Positions 7,017 to 14,061 of a DNA stretch of 14,070 nt are shown here, piece by piece (the first letter of the stretch is position 1; every line of letters starts with the position of its first letter). The translations under genes and the position numbers were made by a program. Origin of the DNA: Anaerococcus sp. (GTDB taxonomy: Bacteria; Bacillota; Clostridia; Tissierellales; Peptoniphilaceae); the NCBI RefSeq assembly GCF_030825785.1, contig NZ_JAPJPG010000042.1:1-14070 (forward strand), in the 5' to 3' direction. The notes beneath the pieces were generated by a model. It was not told where the DNA came from and ran no database searches. It saw only the letters and a list, made by a program, of their open reading frames with translations.

Positions 7017-7050
7017 GAGGGTTTAGGGATTCCTATGCCCTTTTTTATTT
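7017..7050 (+). terminator. Intrinsic-terminator-like hairpin in the larE leader (possible attenuator)
   Basis: Arms at 7017-7027 and 7032-7042 pair over 11 positions with one T-T mismatch and two wobbles around a GATT loop, then run into TTTTTTATTT. No plus-strand gene ends upstream, so the hairpin stands between the promoter and larE and may limit read-through. Confidence 0.7.
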
Positions 7051-7078
7051 GTAGAGTTTATATAGTAGAGTTTATATA
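7051..7078 (+). repeat. Perfect 14-base tandem direct repeat before larE
   Basis: GTAGAGTTTATATA occurs twice with no gap, at 7051-7064 and 7065-7078, between the leader hairpin and the larE ribosome site. Confidence 0.9.
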
Positions 7079-7093
7079 AAAGAAAGGATTATT

Positions 7094-7954
7094 ATGGATA
7101 TAGATAAAACAAAAAAAGAAAAACTCGATAATATAGTAAAAGATCTCCTCAAGGAGAAATTTGTCCTAGCATTTTCCGGTGGTGTCGACTCATCTTTGAT
7201 CTTAAAGATTGCAAGTATGTATAGAGAAGAGAGAAACGATGTAGTTGCAATAATGTACAACACTAATACCACTCCAGATGGAGATCTAGAAAATGCTCAA
7301 AGCCTAGCTAGAGATATGGATGTTGAACTTAAAGTAGTAGACATAGATGTTTTCGATAATGAATATATCAAAAATAATACTATAGACAGATGCTATCACT
7401 GCAAAAGCTTCCTATTTGAGCAAGCTTTCAAACTTAAAGACGAACTAGGCTATAAGTATGTAGTCGATGGATCAAATTTAGATGATAAGAAAGTGTTCAG
7501 ACCAGGAGTTAGAGCTCTTAATGACAAAGGAGTCGTAAGCCCACTTGAAATGGCAGGATTTAGCAAAAATATGGTAAGAGCATACGCAAAGGAATTAAAT
7601 TTATCAGTTTATAAAAGACCTTCTGCCCCTTGTCTTGCTACTAGATTCCCTTACAATCATTTAATAGATACAGATAAGTTTGAGGCTATAAATAAGGCAG
7701 AGACCTTCCTAAAAACTTTCGATCTTAAAAACGTCCGCCTAAGAGTATATGGAGATAATACAAGAATAGAAGTTGATAGGGATGATTTTGATAAAATTTT
7801 CCCTCACATAGATGAGATTGTAAAAAAATTAAAGGGACTAGGTTTCACCTATATAAACCTTGATCTTGAAGGTTATAGGTCAGGATCAATGGATGAAGTA
7901 GTTGATGAAGAAGAAAAGATTAAGCTTAATCCATGGTTAGCAAATGAACGATAA
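7094..7954 (+). CDS. larE: Nickel-pincer cofactor sulfur transferase LarE (three-cysteine type)
   Basis: LarE adenylates the carboxylates of pyridinium-3,5-biscarboxylic acid mononucleotide and replaces them with thiocarboxylates, the second step of nickel-pincer nucleotide synthesis. The 286 residues carry the PP-loop ATP motif SGGVDSS at 28-34. Cys180 in SAPCLATR is at the position of the sulfur-donor cysteine (Cys176) of L. plantarum LarE. Cys100 and Cys103 (RCYHC) are the only other cysteines. That three-Cys pattern is known from LarE proteins that bind a [4Fe-4S] cluster, such as T. maritima, so catalytic rather than sacrificial sulfur transfer is inferred. AAAGGA precedes the ATG. larB starts inside the last codons, an 11-base overlap. 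First gene of the operon. Confidence 0.95.
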   Translation: MDIDKTKKEKLDNIVKDLLKEKFVLAFSGGVDSSLILKIASMYREERNDVVAIMYNTNTTPDGDLENAQSLARDMDVELKVVDIDVFDNEYIKNNTIDRCYHCKSFLFEQAFKLKDELGYKYVVDGSNLDDKKVFRPGVRALNDKGVVSPLEMAGFSKNMVRAYAKELNLSVYKRPSAPCLATRFPYNHLIDTDKFEAINKAETFLKTFDLKNVRLRVYGDNTRIEVDRDDFDKIFPHIDEIVKKLKGLGFTYINLDLEGYRSGSMDEVVDEEEKIKLNPWLANER

Positions 7955-8690
7955 AGAATTTTTAGAAAATATTAAAAACGGCAAGATGACAATCGATGAG
8001 GGCTTAGCATATCTAAAGGACTTTAATTTTAAGGATATAGATATAGCAAAGCTCGACTTTCAAAGAAAAAACAGGAGGGGATTTCCTGAAACGATCTTCT
8101 GCCAGGGCAAGGAGGACTTTGCCTTGGTGGAAATCTTTAAGGCCTTTGCCGAAAGACGTGAATCAGTCATAGGTACTAGGGCAAGTAAAGATCAATACGC
8201 ACTTGTGAAAAGAGAAATTCCTCAAGCAAAGTATGACCCTACAGCAAGGATCATCTCCCTAGAATATGAAAGTCTCCCTCAAATAGGAAATATTGCAATT
8301 TGCACAGGAGGAACAGCAGATCTTTTCGTAGCAGAAGAGGCCGCTCTTACGGCAGAGTTTTTTGGAGCTAGGGTAAGCCGCTTCTACGATGTTGGAGTAT
8401 CTGGTCTTCACAGGATGTTAAATAAAATTGACGAGATTAAAAAAGCTAATGTGATAATTGCAATAGCAGGCATGGAAGGGGCCCTTGCCACCGTCCTTGC
8501 AGGCCTTGTCGATAAGCCAATTATAGCAGTGCCAACTTCTATTGGCTATGGGGCAAGCTTTAATGGTATATCTGCCCTACTTACAATGCTTTCGACTTGT
8601 GCAGAAGGAATCTCTGTAGTGAATATTGACAATGGCTACGGAGCAGCCTATGCTGCTTGCCAAATAAATAAACTAATAGAGGAGAAATAA
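7944..8690 (+). CDS. larB: Pyridinium-3,5-biscarboxylic acid mononucleotide synthase LarB
   Basis: LarB carboxylates nicotinic acid adenine dinucleotide and hydrolyses it to the biscarboxylated mononucleotide, the first committed step to the nickel-pincer nucleotide. The 248-residue length is close to L. plantarum LarB. The C-terminal two-thirds is PurE/AIR-carboxylase-like: ICTGGTADLFVAEEA (119-133), AGMEGALATVLAGLV (175-189) and PTSIGYGASFNG (197-208). Cys219 in STCAEG probably corresponds to the L. plantarum cysteine (Cys221) reported to form a covalent link with the pyridinium ring. The N-terminal segment is the usual LarB-specific helical part. The ATG overlaps the larE end by 11 bases and larC begins on the base after its TAA, so the three are translationally linked. 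Confidence 0.95.
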   Translation: MNDKEFLENIKNGKMTIDEGLAYLKDFNFKDIDIAKLDFQRKNRRGFPETIFCQGKEDFALVEIFKAFAERRESVIGTRASKDQYALVKREIPQAKYDPTARIISLEYESLPQIGNIAICTGGTADLFVAEEAALTAEFFGARVSRFYDVGVSGLHRMLNKIDEIKKANVIIAIAGMEGALATVLAGLVDKPIIAVPTSIGYGASFNGISALLTMLSTCAEGISVVNIDNGYGAAYAACQINKLIEEK

Positions 8691-9989
8691 ATGGACTTAT
8701 ATTTTGAAATGTATTCTGGAATAGCTGGAGATATGACAATTGGAGCTCTCCTGGACCTTGGCGCAAGTCGAGAAAAGCTAATAGAAGCGATCGATTCACT
8801 TGGGATTGATGGCTATAAGCTAGTCTTTGATAGGGCCTTAAAAAGTGGAATCGATGCTTATAACTTTGATGTAATCTTAGAAAATGATAATCATGGTGAA
8901 AATCACAAGCACAGCCATGAAGGCCACGACCACCATCATCATGAAGATCACGATCACGACCATAGCCACGATCACCACCATCATCATGACCATCATCACG
9001 ACCATGACCACCACTCTCACAGCCATGTTCATAGAAATATCTCTGATATAGAAAAAATTATCAAGGGCTCAGACGTACTTTCAGAAAAAGTAAAGAAAGA
9101 TGCCCTAGGGATTTTTGATATCATAGCAGAAGCTGAATCCAAGGCCCACGGGATAGATAAAAACGAAGTCCACTTCCACGAAGTAGGGGCTATCGACTCC
9201 ATCATAGATATAGTGGGAGTAACAGTGCTACTAGAAGATCTCGGTGTCGAAAATATATATTTTTCCAAGCTATTTGAAGGATGTGGCATGCAAAAATGTG
9301 CCCATGGGTTTATGCCAATCCCGGTTCCAGCAGTAGCAAATATCTTGAAGGATTCAAATATTAGCCTCAATATCATAGATGACTACGGCGAGCACGTAAC
9401 TCCAACTGGAGCTGCTATAGTTAAATATTTTTCTACAGGAGAAGATGTCAAAGAGTTTGCAATCAAAAAAATCGGTCTTGGTGCAGGCAACAAGGACTTT
9501 GAGAAGTCTACTAATGTCCTAAGGGTAATGGAGATAGAAAATCCTAAAAAAAAAAGCCTAATCTTAGCAGAGACTAACATAGATGATGCTACAGGGGAAG
9601 TTTTAGGCTTTGTCATGGACAAATTAATGGAAGTTGCTAGGGACTCTTTCTACACTCCAATTTTCATGAAGAAAAACCGTCCAGCCTACAAGCTTTCCGT
9701 CCTTTGTGATAAGGAAAAGATCGAAGAAGTCGAAGATATAATCTTTGCCAACACTACATCAATAGGAATTAGAAAAATAGAAGTCGATAGGTCCATCCTA
9801 GATAGACAGATGATCGCAATAGAGTATAAGGGCCTAAAACTTTTCTTTAAGAAAGTATATCACAAGGATTCTTCCTACATATATCCAGAATATCAGTCAG
9901 CCAAAGACTTGGCGGAGAAAGAAAATATATCGATCAAAGAAGCCTTTGATAAAATGAAATCAATTTATGGAGAAAAATATGAAAAATAA
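8691..9989 (+). CDS. larC: Nickel insertase LarC, single-frame full-length form
   Basis: LarC inserts nickel into the bisthiocarboxylated mononucleotide in a CTP-dependent reaction, completing the nickel-pincer cofactor. The 432 residues cover both regions known as LarC1 and LarC2 in L. plantarum. Family motifs include MYSGIAGDM (7-15), HFHEVGAIDSIIDI (161-174), CGMQKCAHGFMPIPVPA (198-214), TPTGAAIVKYF (237-247) and ETNIDDATGEVLG (294-306). Residues 68-114 hold 27 histidines, an obvious nickel-storage or delivery segment. In L. plantarum full-length LarC needs a programmed frameshift between two frames. Here the frame is continuous, but the codons for Lys286-288 lie in an A10 tract at that junction, with an inverted repeat after it. 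The start codon directly follows the larB stop, with GAGGAG upstream. Confidence 0.96.
   Translation: MDLYFEMYSGIAGDMTIGALLDLGASREKLIEAIDSLGIDGYKLVFDRALKSGIDAYNFDVILENDNHGENHKHSHEGHDHHHHEDHDHDHSHDHHHHHDHHHDHDHHSHSHVHRNISDIEKIIKGSDVLSEKVKKDALGIFDIIAEAESKAHGIDKNEVHFHEVGAIDSIIDIVGVTVLLEDLGVENIYFSKLFEGCGMQKCAHGFMPIPVPAVANILKDSNISLNIIDDYGEHVTPTGAAIVKYFSTGEDVKEFAIKKIGLGAGNKDFEKSTNVLRVMEIENPKKKSLILAETNIDDATGEVLGFVMDKLMEVARDSFYTPIFMKKNRPAYKLSVLCDKEKIEEVEDIIFANTTSIGIRKIEVDRSILDRQMIAIEYKGLKLFFKKVYHKDSSYIYPEYQSAKDLAEKENISIKEAFDKMKSIYGEKYEK
9546..9611 (+). promoter_or_regulatory. A10 tract plus stem-loop at the LarC1/LarC2 boundary (candidate slippage site)
   Basis: Ten consecutive A bases (9546-9555) are followed by a perfect nine-base inverted repeat, AAAGCCTAA (9553-9561) with TTAGGCTTT (9603-9611). 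A smaller TAGCA/TGCTA pair (9565-9569, 9587-9591) lies inside. A -1 slip would reach TAA after seven codons past the tract, and a +1 slip after one. Function is inferred. Confidence 0.4.
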
Positions 9990-11157
9990 GTTAAGAAACA
10001 TATGTCTTATGATAATCTTCCTCCTAGTCCTTGCCTCTTGTGGAGGAAATAAGGAAGAGGAAAGCAAAACAAAAGCTAAGACAAAAAGTGAAGAAACAAC
10101 AGAAGATAAGAGCGAGACCAAACTTGTAATTGAAGATGTATTAGGACGAAAGGTGGAGCTTGATAAGCCAATGGATAAGGTCATAATCCAAGGCTCAGGT
10201 TCTGGTGGTCCTTTTATGACTATGATGTATCTGGATAAGGAGAATTTCTATAAGAAAATCGCCGCCATGGATGACGGTATAAGACGCGATAGAAACGACC
10301 TCTACCAAAGGCTAGTAGATAAAATCCCCGAGCTAGATGATGTCAAAAGAGTAAGTAACTTCGCAGACAACGACTTTTCCCTTGAGGAGCTTCTATCTAT
10401 AGATGCTGACGGAATTATCGCTCCAGTCTCCTACAAGGCCCAGCTAGATGCAATCGAAGATAAGATAGGCCTACCTATAATCTATGTAGACTATCACAAC
10501 CAAGACTTCGACGATCACTTAAAGTCTACAGAAATTATAGCCAAGGTCACAGGGCTTGATGAAAACCTCGATAAGCTAAACGGCTTCTATAAGGAAAAAA
10601 TCGACTCAATGAAAGAAAGACTTAAGGAAGCAAGCGATAAGCCAAGGATCTATCTGGAGCATGGCTATGAAGGAGAACATGCTTATGGTAACTCCTACGG
10701 CAACGAAATGATGTGGGGTAAGATCATAAACGATGCCGGTGGATACAATCTTACAGGAGAAGTACTTGGAGAAAGGGAAGCAACTCCAGTTTCTGAGGAG
10801 TTCGTCCTATCCCAAGATCCTGATATGATTTTCATCACTGGAGCAGAATGGGTTGAAAAGCCTGAGTCAATGAAGATGGGCTTCGGAATTAGCCCAGAAG
10901 ATGTAAGTAAAAAGATTGATAAATATAAGACTAGGAATGGTTGGAAAGACTTGACCGCCATGAAGGAAAAAAATGTCTATGTCATAGGGCAAAACTTAGT
11001 AAGAGATATGTGTGACTTCTACGCCTACGAAACTCTCGCCAAGACTTTCCACCCAGAGCTTTTCAAAGATGTGGACCCAGAGGCTGATATGAAAGAATTT
11101 TACGAAAACTTCATGCCTATAGAATATCAAGGAACTTGGTTTAGCAAATATGAGTAA
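9979..11157 (+). CDS. Metal-importer substrate-binding lipoprotein (FecB/BtuF-like), probably nickel or nickel chelate
   Basis: A 392-residue lipoprotein that would capture the substrate outside the membrane for the permease encoded next. A signal peptide ends in the lipobox LASC with lipid-bearing Cys21. A charged Lys/Glu/Thr linker follows to about residue 45, and then a two-lobe periplasmic-binding domain of the FecB/BtuF type, starting DVLGRKVELDKPMDKVII. I chose the ATG at 9979 because GGAG lies six bases upstream; an ATG at 9967 has no ribosome site and would lengthen the signal peptide. It overlaps larC by 11 bases. The family binds siderophores, heme, cobalamin or chelated metals, and the sequence alone does not fix the ligand. 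Placement in the lar operon argues for nickel, with Helicobacter FecDE/CeuE as a precedent for nickel use by this transporter type. Confidence 0.88.
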   Translation: MKNKLRNICLMIIFLLVLASCGGNKEEESKTKAKTKSEETTEDKSETKLVIEDVLGRKVELDKPMDKVIIQGSGSGGPFMTMMYLDKENFYKKIAAMDDGIRRDRNDLYQRLVDKIPELDDVKRVSNFADNDFSLEELLSIDADGIIAPVSYKAQLDAIEDKIGLPIIYVDYHNQDFDDHLKSTEIIAKVTGLDENLDKLNGFYKEKIDSMKERLKEASDKPRIYLEHGYEGEHAYGNSYGNEMMWGKIINDAGGYNLTGEVLGEREATPVSEEFVLSQDPDMIFITGAEWVEKPESMKMGFGISPEDVSKKIDKYKTRNGWKDLTAMKEKNVYVIGQNLVRDMCDFYAYETLAKTFHPELFKDVDPEADMKEFYENFMPIEYQGTWFSKYE

Positions 11158-12109
11158 GAATAAAAAGATTCTTATCCTCGGCCTAATAAGCCTTCTCGTT
11201 TGTGCGATAGATTTATTCATTGGAGTAGGAGAGCTTGTTCCAAGAGACCTTCTAAGTCTAAACGATCTTCAAAGGACTATTCTTTTTAAGATCAGAATGC
11301 CAGAGATGGCTACCGCCCTTATTATCGGCATGATCTTAGGCCTTGCTGGGGCTTGTATGCAAACTATCCTAGACAATCCCCTAGCAAGTCCCTTTACCCT
11401 AGGGGTCTCCTCTGCCGCAGGTTTTGGGGCCTCCCTCTTTCTCCTTTTGGGTATATCGATTAATTTTATAGCCTTCGGGGCCATTGGCTTTGCCCTCATA
11501 GCTATAATCTTCGTCTATATAATATCAAGGAGAAACTTCGCCCACACAAGCTCAATGATTCTTGCTGGAATTTCCGTCAAATTTTTCTTTGACTCGCTTA
11601 CAAGTCTAATGCAATACATATCAACTGATGAAACCCTCTCATCAATTGTCTTTTGGCTCTTTGGCTCTGTTTCAAACACCAAGCCAAAACAAATTGCGAT
11701 TCTTTTCACAGCCTTCATCCTAGCCTTAATCCTAATCATCAAAGACAGTCACAAGCTTACTAGCCTAAGATTTGGAGAAGATAGGGCCAAAAGTCTGGGA
11801 GTAGATGTCAAAAGGCTAAAGATTAAGACCTTCATGATAGTATCGATTCTTTCATCAATCGGGGTAAGCTTTGCAGGAGTGATAGGCTTTATAGGCGTCA
11901 TAGCCCCTCATTTATCGAGGAAAATCCTAGGAGAGGACCAAAGGTATTATCTAATAGGATCGAGCCTCATAGGGGCAATTCTTTTGGTATTTTCATCAGG
12001 TCTGTCCAAAATCGTAAAACCTGGCGCTATCCTTCCTATAGGAATTATAGCAAGTCTGGTTGGACTTCCTTTAATATTTATATTCTTTTTTGGAGGCAAA
12101 AATGATTGA
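11150..12109 (+). CDS. FecCD-family metal ABC transporter permease
   Basis: A 319-residue polytopic permease with about nine to ten hydrophobic segments. FecCD-type signatures are RMPEMATALIIGMILGLAGA (49-68), MQTILDNPLASPFTLGVSSAAGFGA (70-94), and, near the ATPase contact loop, SFAGVIGFIGVIAPHLSRK followed by a conserved-type charged stretch. It would form the homodimeric channel passing the ligand from the lipoprotein to the cytosol. The ATG overlaps the lipoprotein gene stop by eight bases and lacks a strong ribosome site, so it probably depends on coupling. Length is slightly short of the common 330-350 residues but no domain seems missing. Automatic annotation would call this an iron-siderophore permease; nickel is inferred from the operon. 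Confidence 0.92.
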   Translation: MSKNKKILILGLISLLVCAIDLFIGVGELVPRDLLSLNDLQRTILFKIRMPEMATALIIGMILGLAGACMQTILDNPLASPFTLGVSSAAGFGASLFLLLGISINFIAFGAIGFALIAIIFVYIISRRNFAHTSSMILAGISVKFFFDSLTSLMQYISTDETLSSIVFWLFGSVSNTKPKQIAILFTAFILALILIIKDSHKLTSLRFGEDRAKSLGVDVKRLKIKTFMIVSILSSIGVSFAGVIGFIGVIAPHLSRKILGEDQRYYLIGSSLIGAILLVFSSGLSKIVKPGAILPIGIIASLVGLPLIFIFFFGGKND

Positions 12110-12812
12110 AGCTAAAAACCTATCCATATCTTACGACAAAAAGGTAATAGATGATATTTCCTTTAAAATAGAAGAAGGCAAGATAAATATCCTCATGGGG
12201 AGAAACGGATCAGGCAAATCGACAATTCTAAATGCCATAAGCGGAATCAAAAGTTACGAGGGTGAGATAAAAACAGACGGAAAAGTTTCCTATCTTAATC
12301 AAAATATCAATTCAAAGGCAAGATTTACAGTATTCGAAACTATATTGCTTGGCAAGGTAGCTGATCTTTCCTTGAGAATTACGGACAGTGATAAAAAAGA
12401 TGTCGAAAAAATCCTAGACTTATTGGATATCAGAAAATACAAGGATAAATATATTAATAGACTATCAGGAGGAGAAGTGCAGAAGGTCTTCATTGGCCAG
12501 GCCCTTGTAGCAAATCCCAAAATCCTCCTCCTAGACGAACCAGTAAGTGCTCTAGACCTCAAAAACCAATACGAGATTATGAGAATAATAAAAGATTTGA
12601 CAGAGAGGTTAAATCTTACGACTTTAATAAGTCTCCACCAAATAGGCCTAATAGAAAAATTCGCAGATAATATCATACTAATCGACAATAAAAAAATCTA
12701 CAGACAAGGTCCATCCAAGAAGGTCATGGATGAAGATATGTTTAAAGATATATTCGAAATGGAAACAGATATTAGAGACTTTGATGGAAATAGGCATATA
12801 TATTTCAAGTAA
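12102..12812 (+). CDS. ABC transporter ATPase of the lar-linked metal importer
   Basis: A 236-residue nucleotide-binding subunit powering the importer. All motifs are intact: Walker A GRNGSGKST (33-41), Q-loop Gln67, signature LSGGE (121-125), Walker B ILLLDEP (141-147), D-loop SALD (149-152) and switch His179. The ATG at 12102 has GGAGG five bases upstream; a TTG at 12090 in the same frame would place the ribosome site inside the gene. It overlaps the permease stop by eight bases. Last gene of the operon: its stop codon is directly followed by, and partly inside, a strong terminator. Confidence 0.95.
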   Translation: MIEAKNLSISYDKKVIDDISFKIEEGKINILMGRNGSGKSTILNAISGIKSYEGEIKTDGKVSYLNQNINSKARFTVFETILLGKVADLSLRITDSDKKDVEKILDLLDIRKYKDKYINRLSGGEVQKVFIGQALVANPKILLLDEPVSALDLKNQYEIMRIIKDLTERLNLTTLISLHQIGLIEKFADNIILIDNKKIYRQGPSKKVMDEDMFKDIFEMETDIRDFDGNRHIYFK

Positions 12813-12840
12813 AAAATCGGGAACTCAACCCGATTTTTTA
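12811..12840. terminator. Bidirectional terminator ending the lar operon
   Basis: A perfect 11-base stem (12811-12821 with 12829-12839) and a seven-base loop has ATCGGG/CCCGAT at its core, with A-runs and T-runs outside. It serves the plus-strand operon and the converging minus-strand membrane gene. Confidence 0.9.
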
Positions 12841-12844
12841 AATT

Positions 12845-13984
12845 TCACAAAAGTATCATAGAAAATATATGCGCTGCAAAGCCTGCACATAGGCCGCCTA
12901 TAGTGTGAGAAAGGATGGCGGAGCTTGTCATCTCCTTTGTATTTAGGGCATCCATCATGGCTATATGGGTAGATAGGTAGCCTGACCAGCACATACACAT
13001 AGCAGTAAAAACTGCTATATCATTTCCCGTAACACTTACTCCCTGTGCAAATTCCTTTACCATACCTATAGCAGCACCAGCAGAGCCAAGGGCTGTAATA
13101 GGGACTGCTATGAAAGAATCACTAGAAAATCCAAAGATAGGACTTAGGATAAAGGATAATTTTTCTCCAAACCAAGGCAGAAAGGCAACTCCCTGGCCAA
13201 TTTCTCCTGTATATCCGCTAGCTGGCATAGGATTTGTAAGAAGCATCACCATAGTACAGATTGTTATAACCCCAGGAATAATAGCAACTCCCATATCCAC
13301 TCCGCGCTTTCCTCCATAAAGAATCGCCTCTATTGCACGAGATCCAAAAGAGCCTTCTCTTATCATCCTAGTTCCTTCAGGAATATTTTCTACATTTTTA
13401 ATTTCTACCATATCCACAGTTCCGTAGTATTTTTTCGTAAATTTCAACATTATCCTAACTGAAACTACTGATCTCACAAAGGCTCCTAGGTTACCAATAA
13501 GAGAAGCCTTAACTGCTCCTTCTACAGGAAGGGAAAACATGGTTGTCGTCACAATAAGACCCATTCCAAAAGATGTGCCTAGATTGCATAGGGCTGGCAT
13601 TTGAAATTTTCTAAAATATTTTTTGAAGTTATCTTCATCAGCAAGTGTTAGTATTGCAGGATTATCTGACAAATAGCAATTTAATATGCCCAGAGAAGAG
13701 GCTCCAGGTAGATTATAAATTGGTTTCATAATCTTAGATAAGAGGACATCCACCAAGGCAATAAAACCAAATTCTGAAAAAAGGCTAGATAAAGCACCTG
13801 CTATGACAGATATTCCCATTATGTAAAAACAAGTATCCATCAATAGCCTATAGGCCGTGTTCATTATAGTTGAGAGCATATTAGTAGGCCCCATAATATG
13901 CCCAATCCAGGAAAAGATACCAAAAAATATTATAATAAATATAAAATTCTCTAAACTTATATTTTTCTTATAGCTTCTGTTCAT
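12845..13984 (-). CDS. Multi-pass membrane protein, CD0519/CD1768-like (nucleoside-recognition/Gate domain)
   Basis: A 379-residue membrane protein with about ten hydrophobic segments. It resembles the family that public annotation calls CD0519/CD1768 membrane protein, with Gate-type repeats: a first half around NLPGASSLGILNCYLSDNPAI (91-111) and a second around IPGVITICTMVMLLTNPMP (236-254) and SSDSFIAVPITALGSAGAAIG (287-307). A hydrophilic loop lies at about 182-228. Such proteins are presumed transporters but no substrate is established. AAAGGGGTG stands before the ATG at 13984. It is transcribed toward the lar operon and shares its terminator, so it is a separate unit; whether it carries a compound related to a nickel-pincer enzyme cannot be told. 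Confidence 0.8.
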   Translation of the reverse strand: MNRSYKKNISLENFIFIIIFFGIFSWIGHIMGPTNMLSTIMNTAYRLLMDTCFYIMGISVIAGALSSLFSEFGFIALVDVLLSKIMKPIYNLPGASSLGILNCYLSDNPAILTLADEDNFKKYFRKFQMPALCNLGTSFGMGLIVTTTMFSLPVEGAVKASLIGNLGAFVRSVVSVRIMLKFTKKYYGTVDMVEIKNVENIPEGTRMIREGSFGSRAIEAILYGGKRGVDMGVAIIPGVITICTMVMLLTNPMPASGYTGEIGQGVAFLPWFGEKLSFILSPIFGFSSDSFIAVPITALGSAGAAIGMVKEFAQGVSVTGNDIAVFTAMCMCWSGYLSTHIAMMDALNTKEMTSSAILSHTIGGLCAGFAAHIFSMILL

Positions 13985-14037
13985 GATTACACCCCTTTAC
14001 TTATCTGTGAAATCCCGATAATTAAATACCGACTTCT

Positions 14038-14061
14038 TATTTAAATCATATAATTTAAATA
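14038..14061. repeat. AT-rich inverted repeat upstream of the Gate-domain membrane gene
   Basis: TATTTAAAT (14038-14046) and ATTTAAATA (14053-14061) form a perfect nine-base inverted repeat around a six-base centre. It lies about 55-75 bases before the start codon and may be an operator or promoter element. Low complexity limits confidence. Confidence 0.35.

Noticed and set aside
6983..7050. NiCo or cobalamin riboswitch before larE
   Set aside because: Only about 35 bases separate the predicted start site from the hairpin, and no multi-helix core is visible.
8881..9032. His-rich stretch as a DNA satellite or non-coding repeat
   Set aside because: The reading frame stays open through it, both CAC and CAT codons are used, and His-rich inserts are common in LarC.
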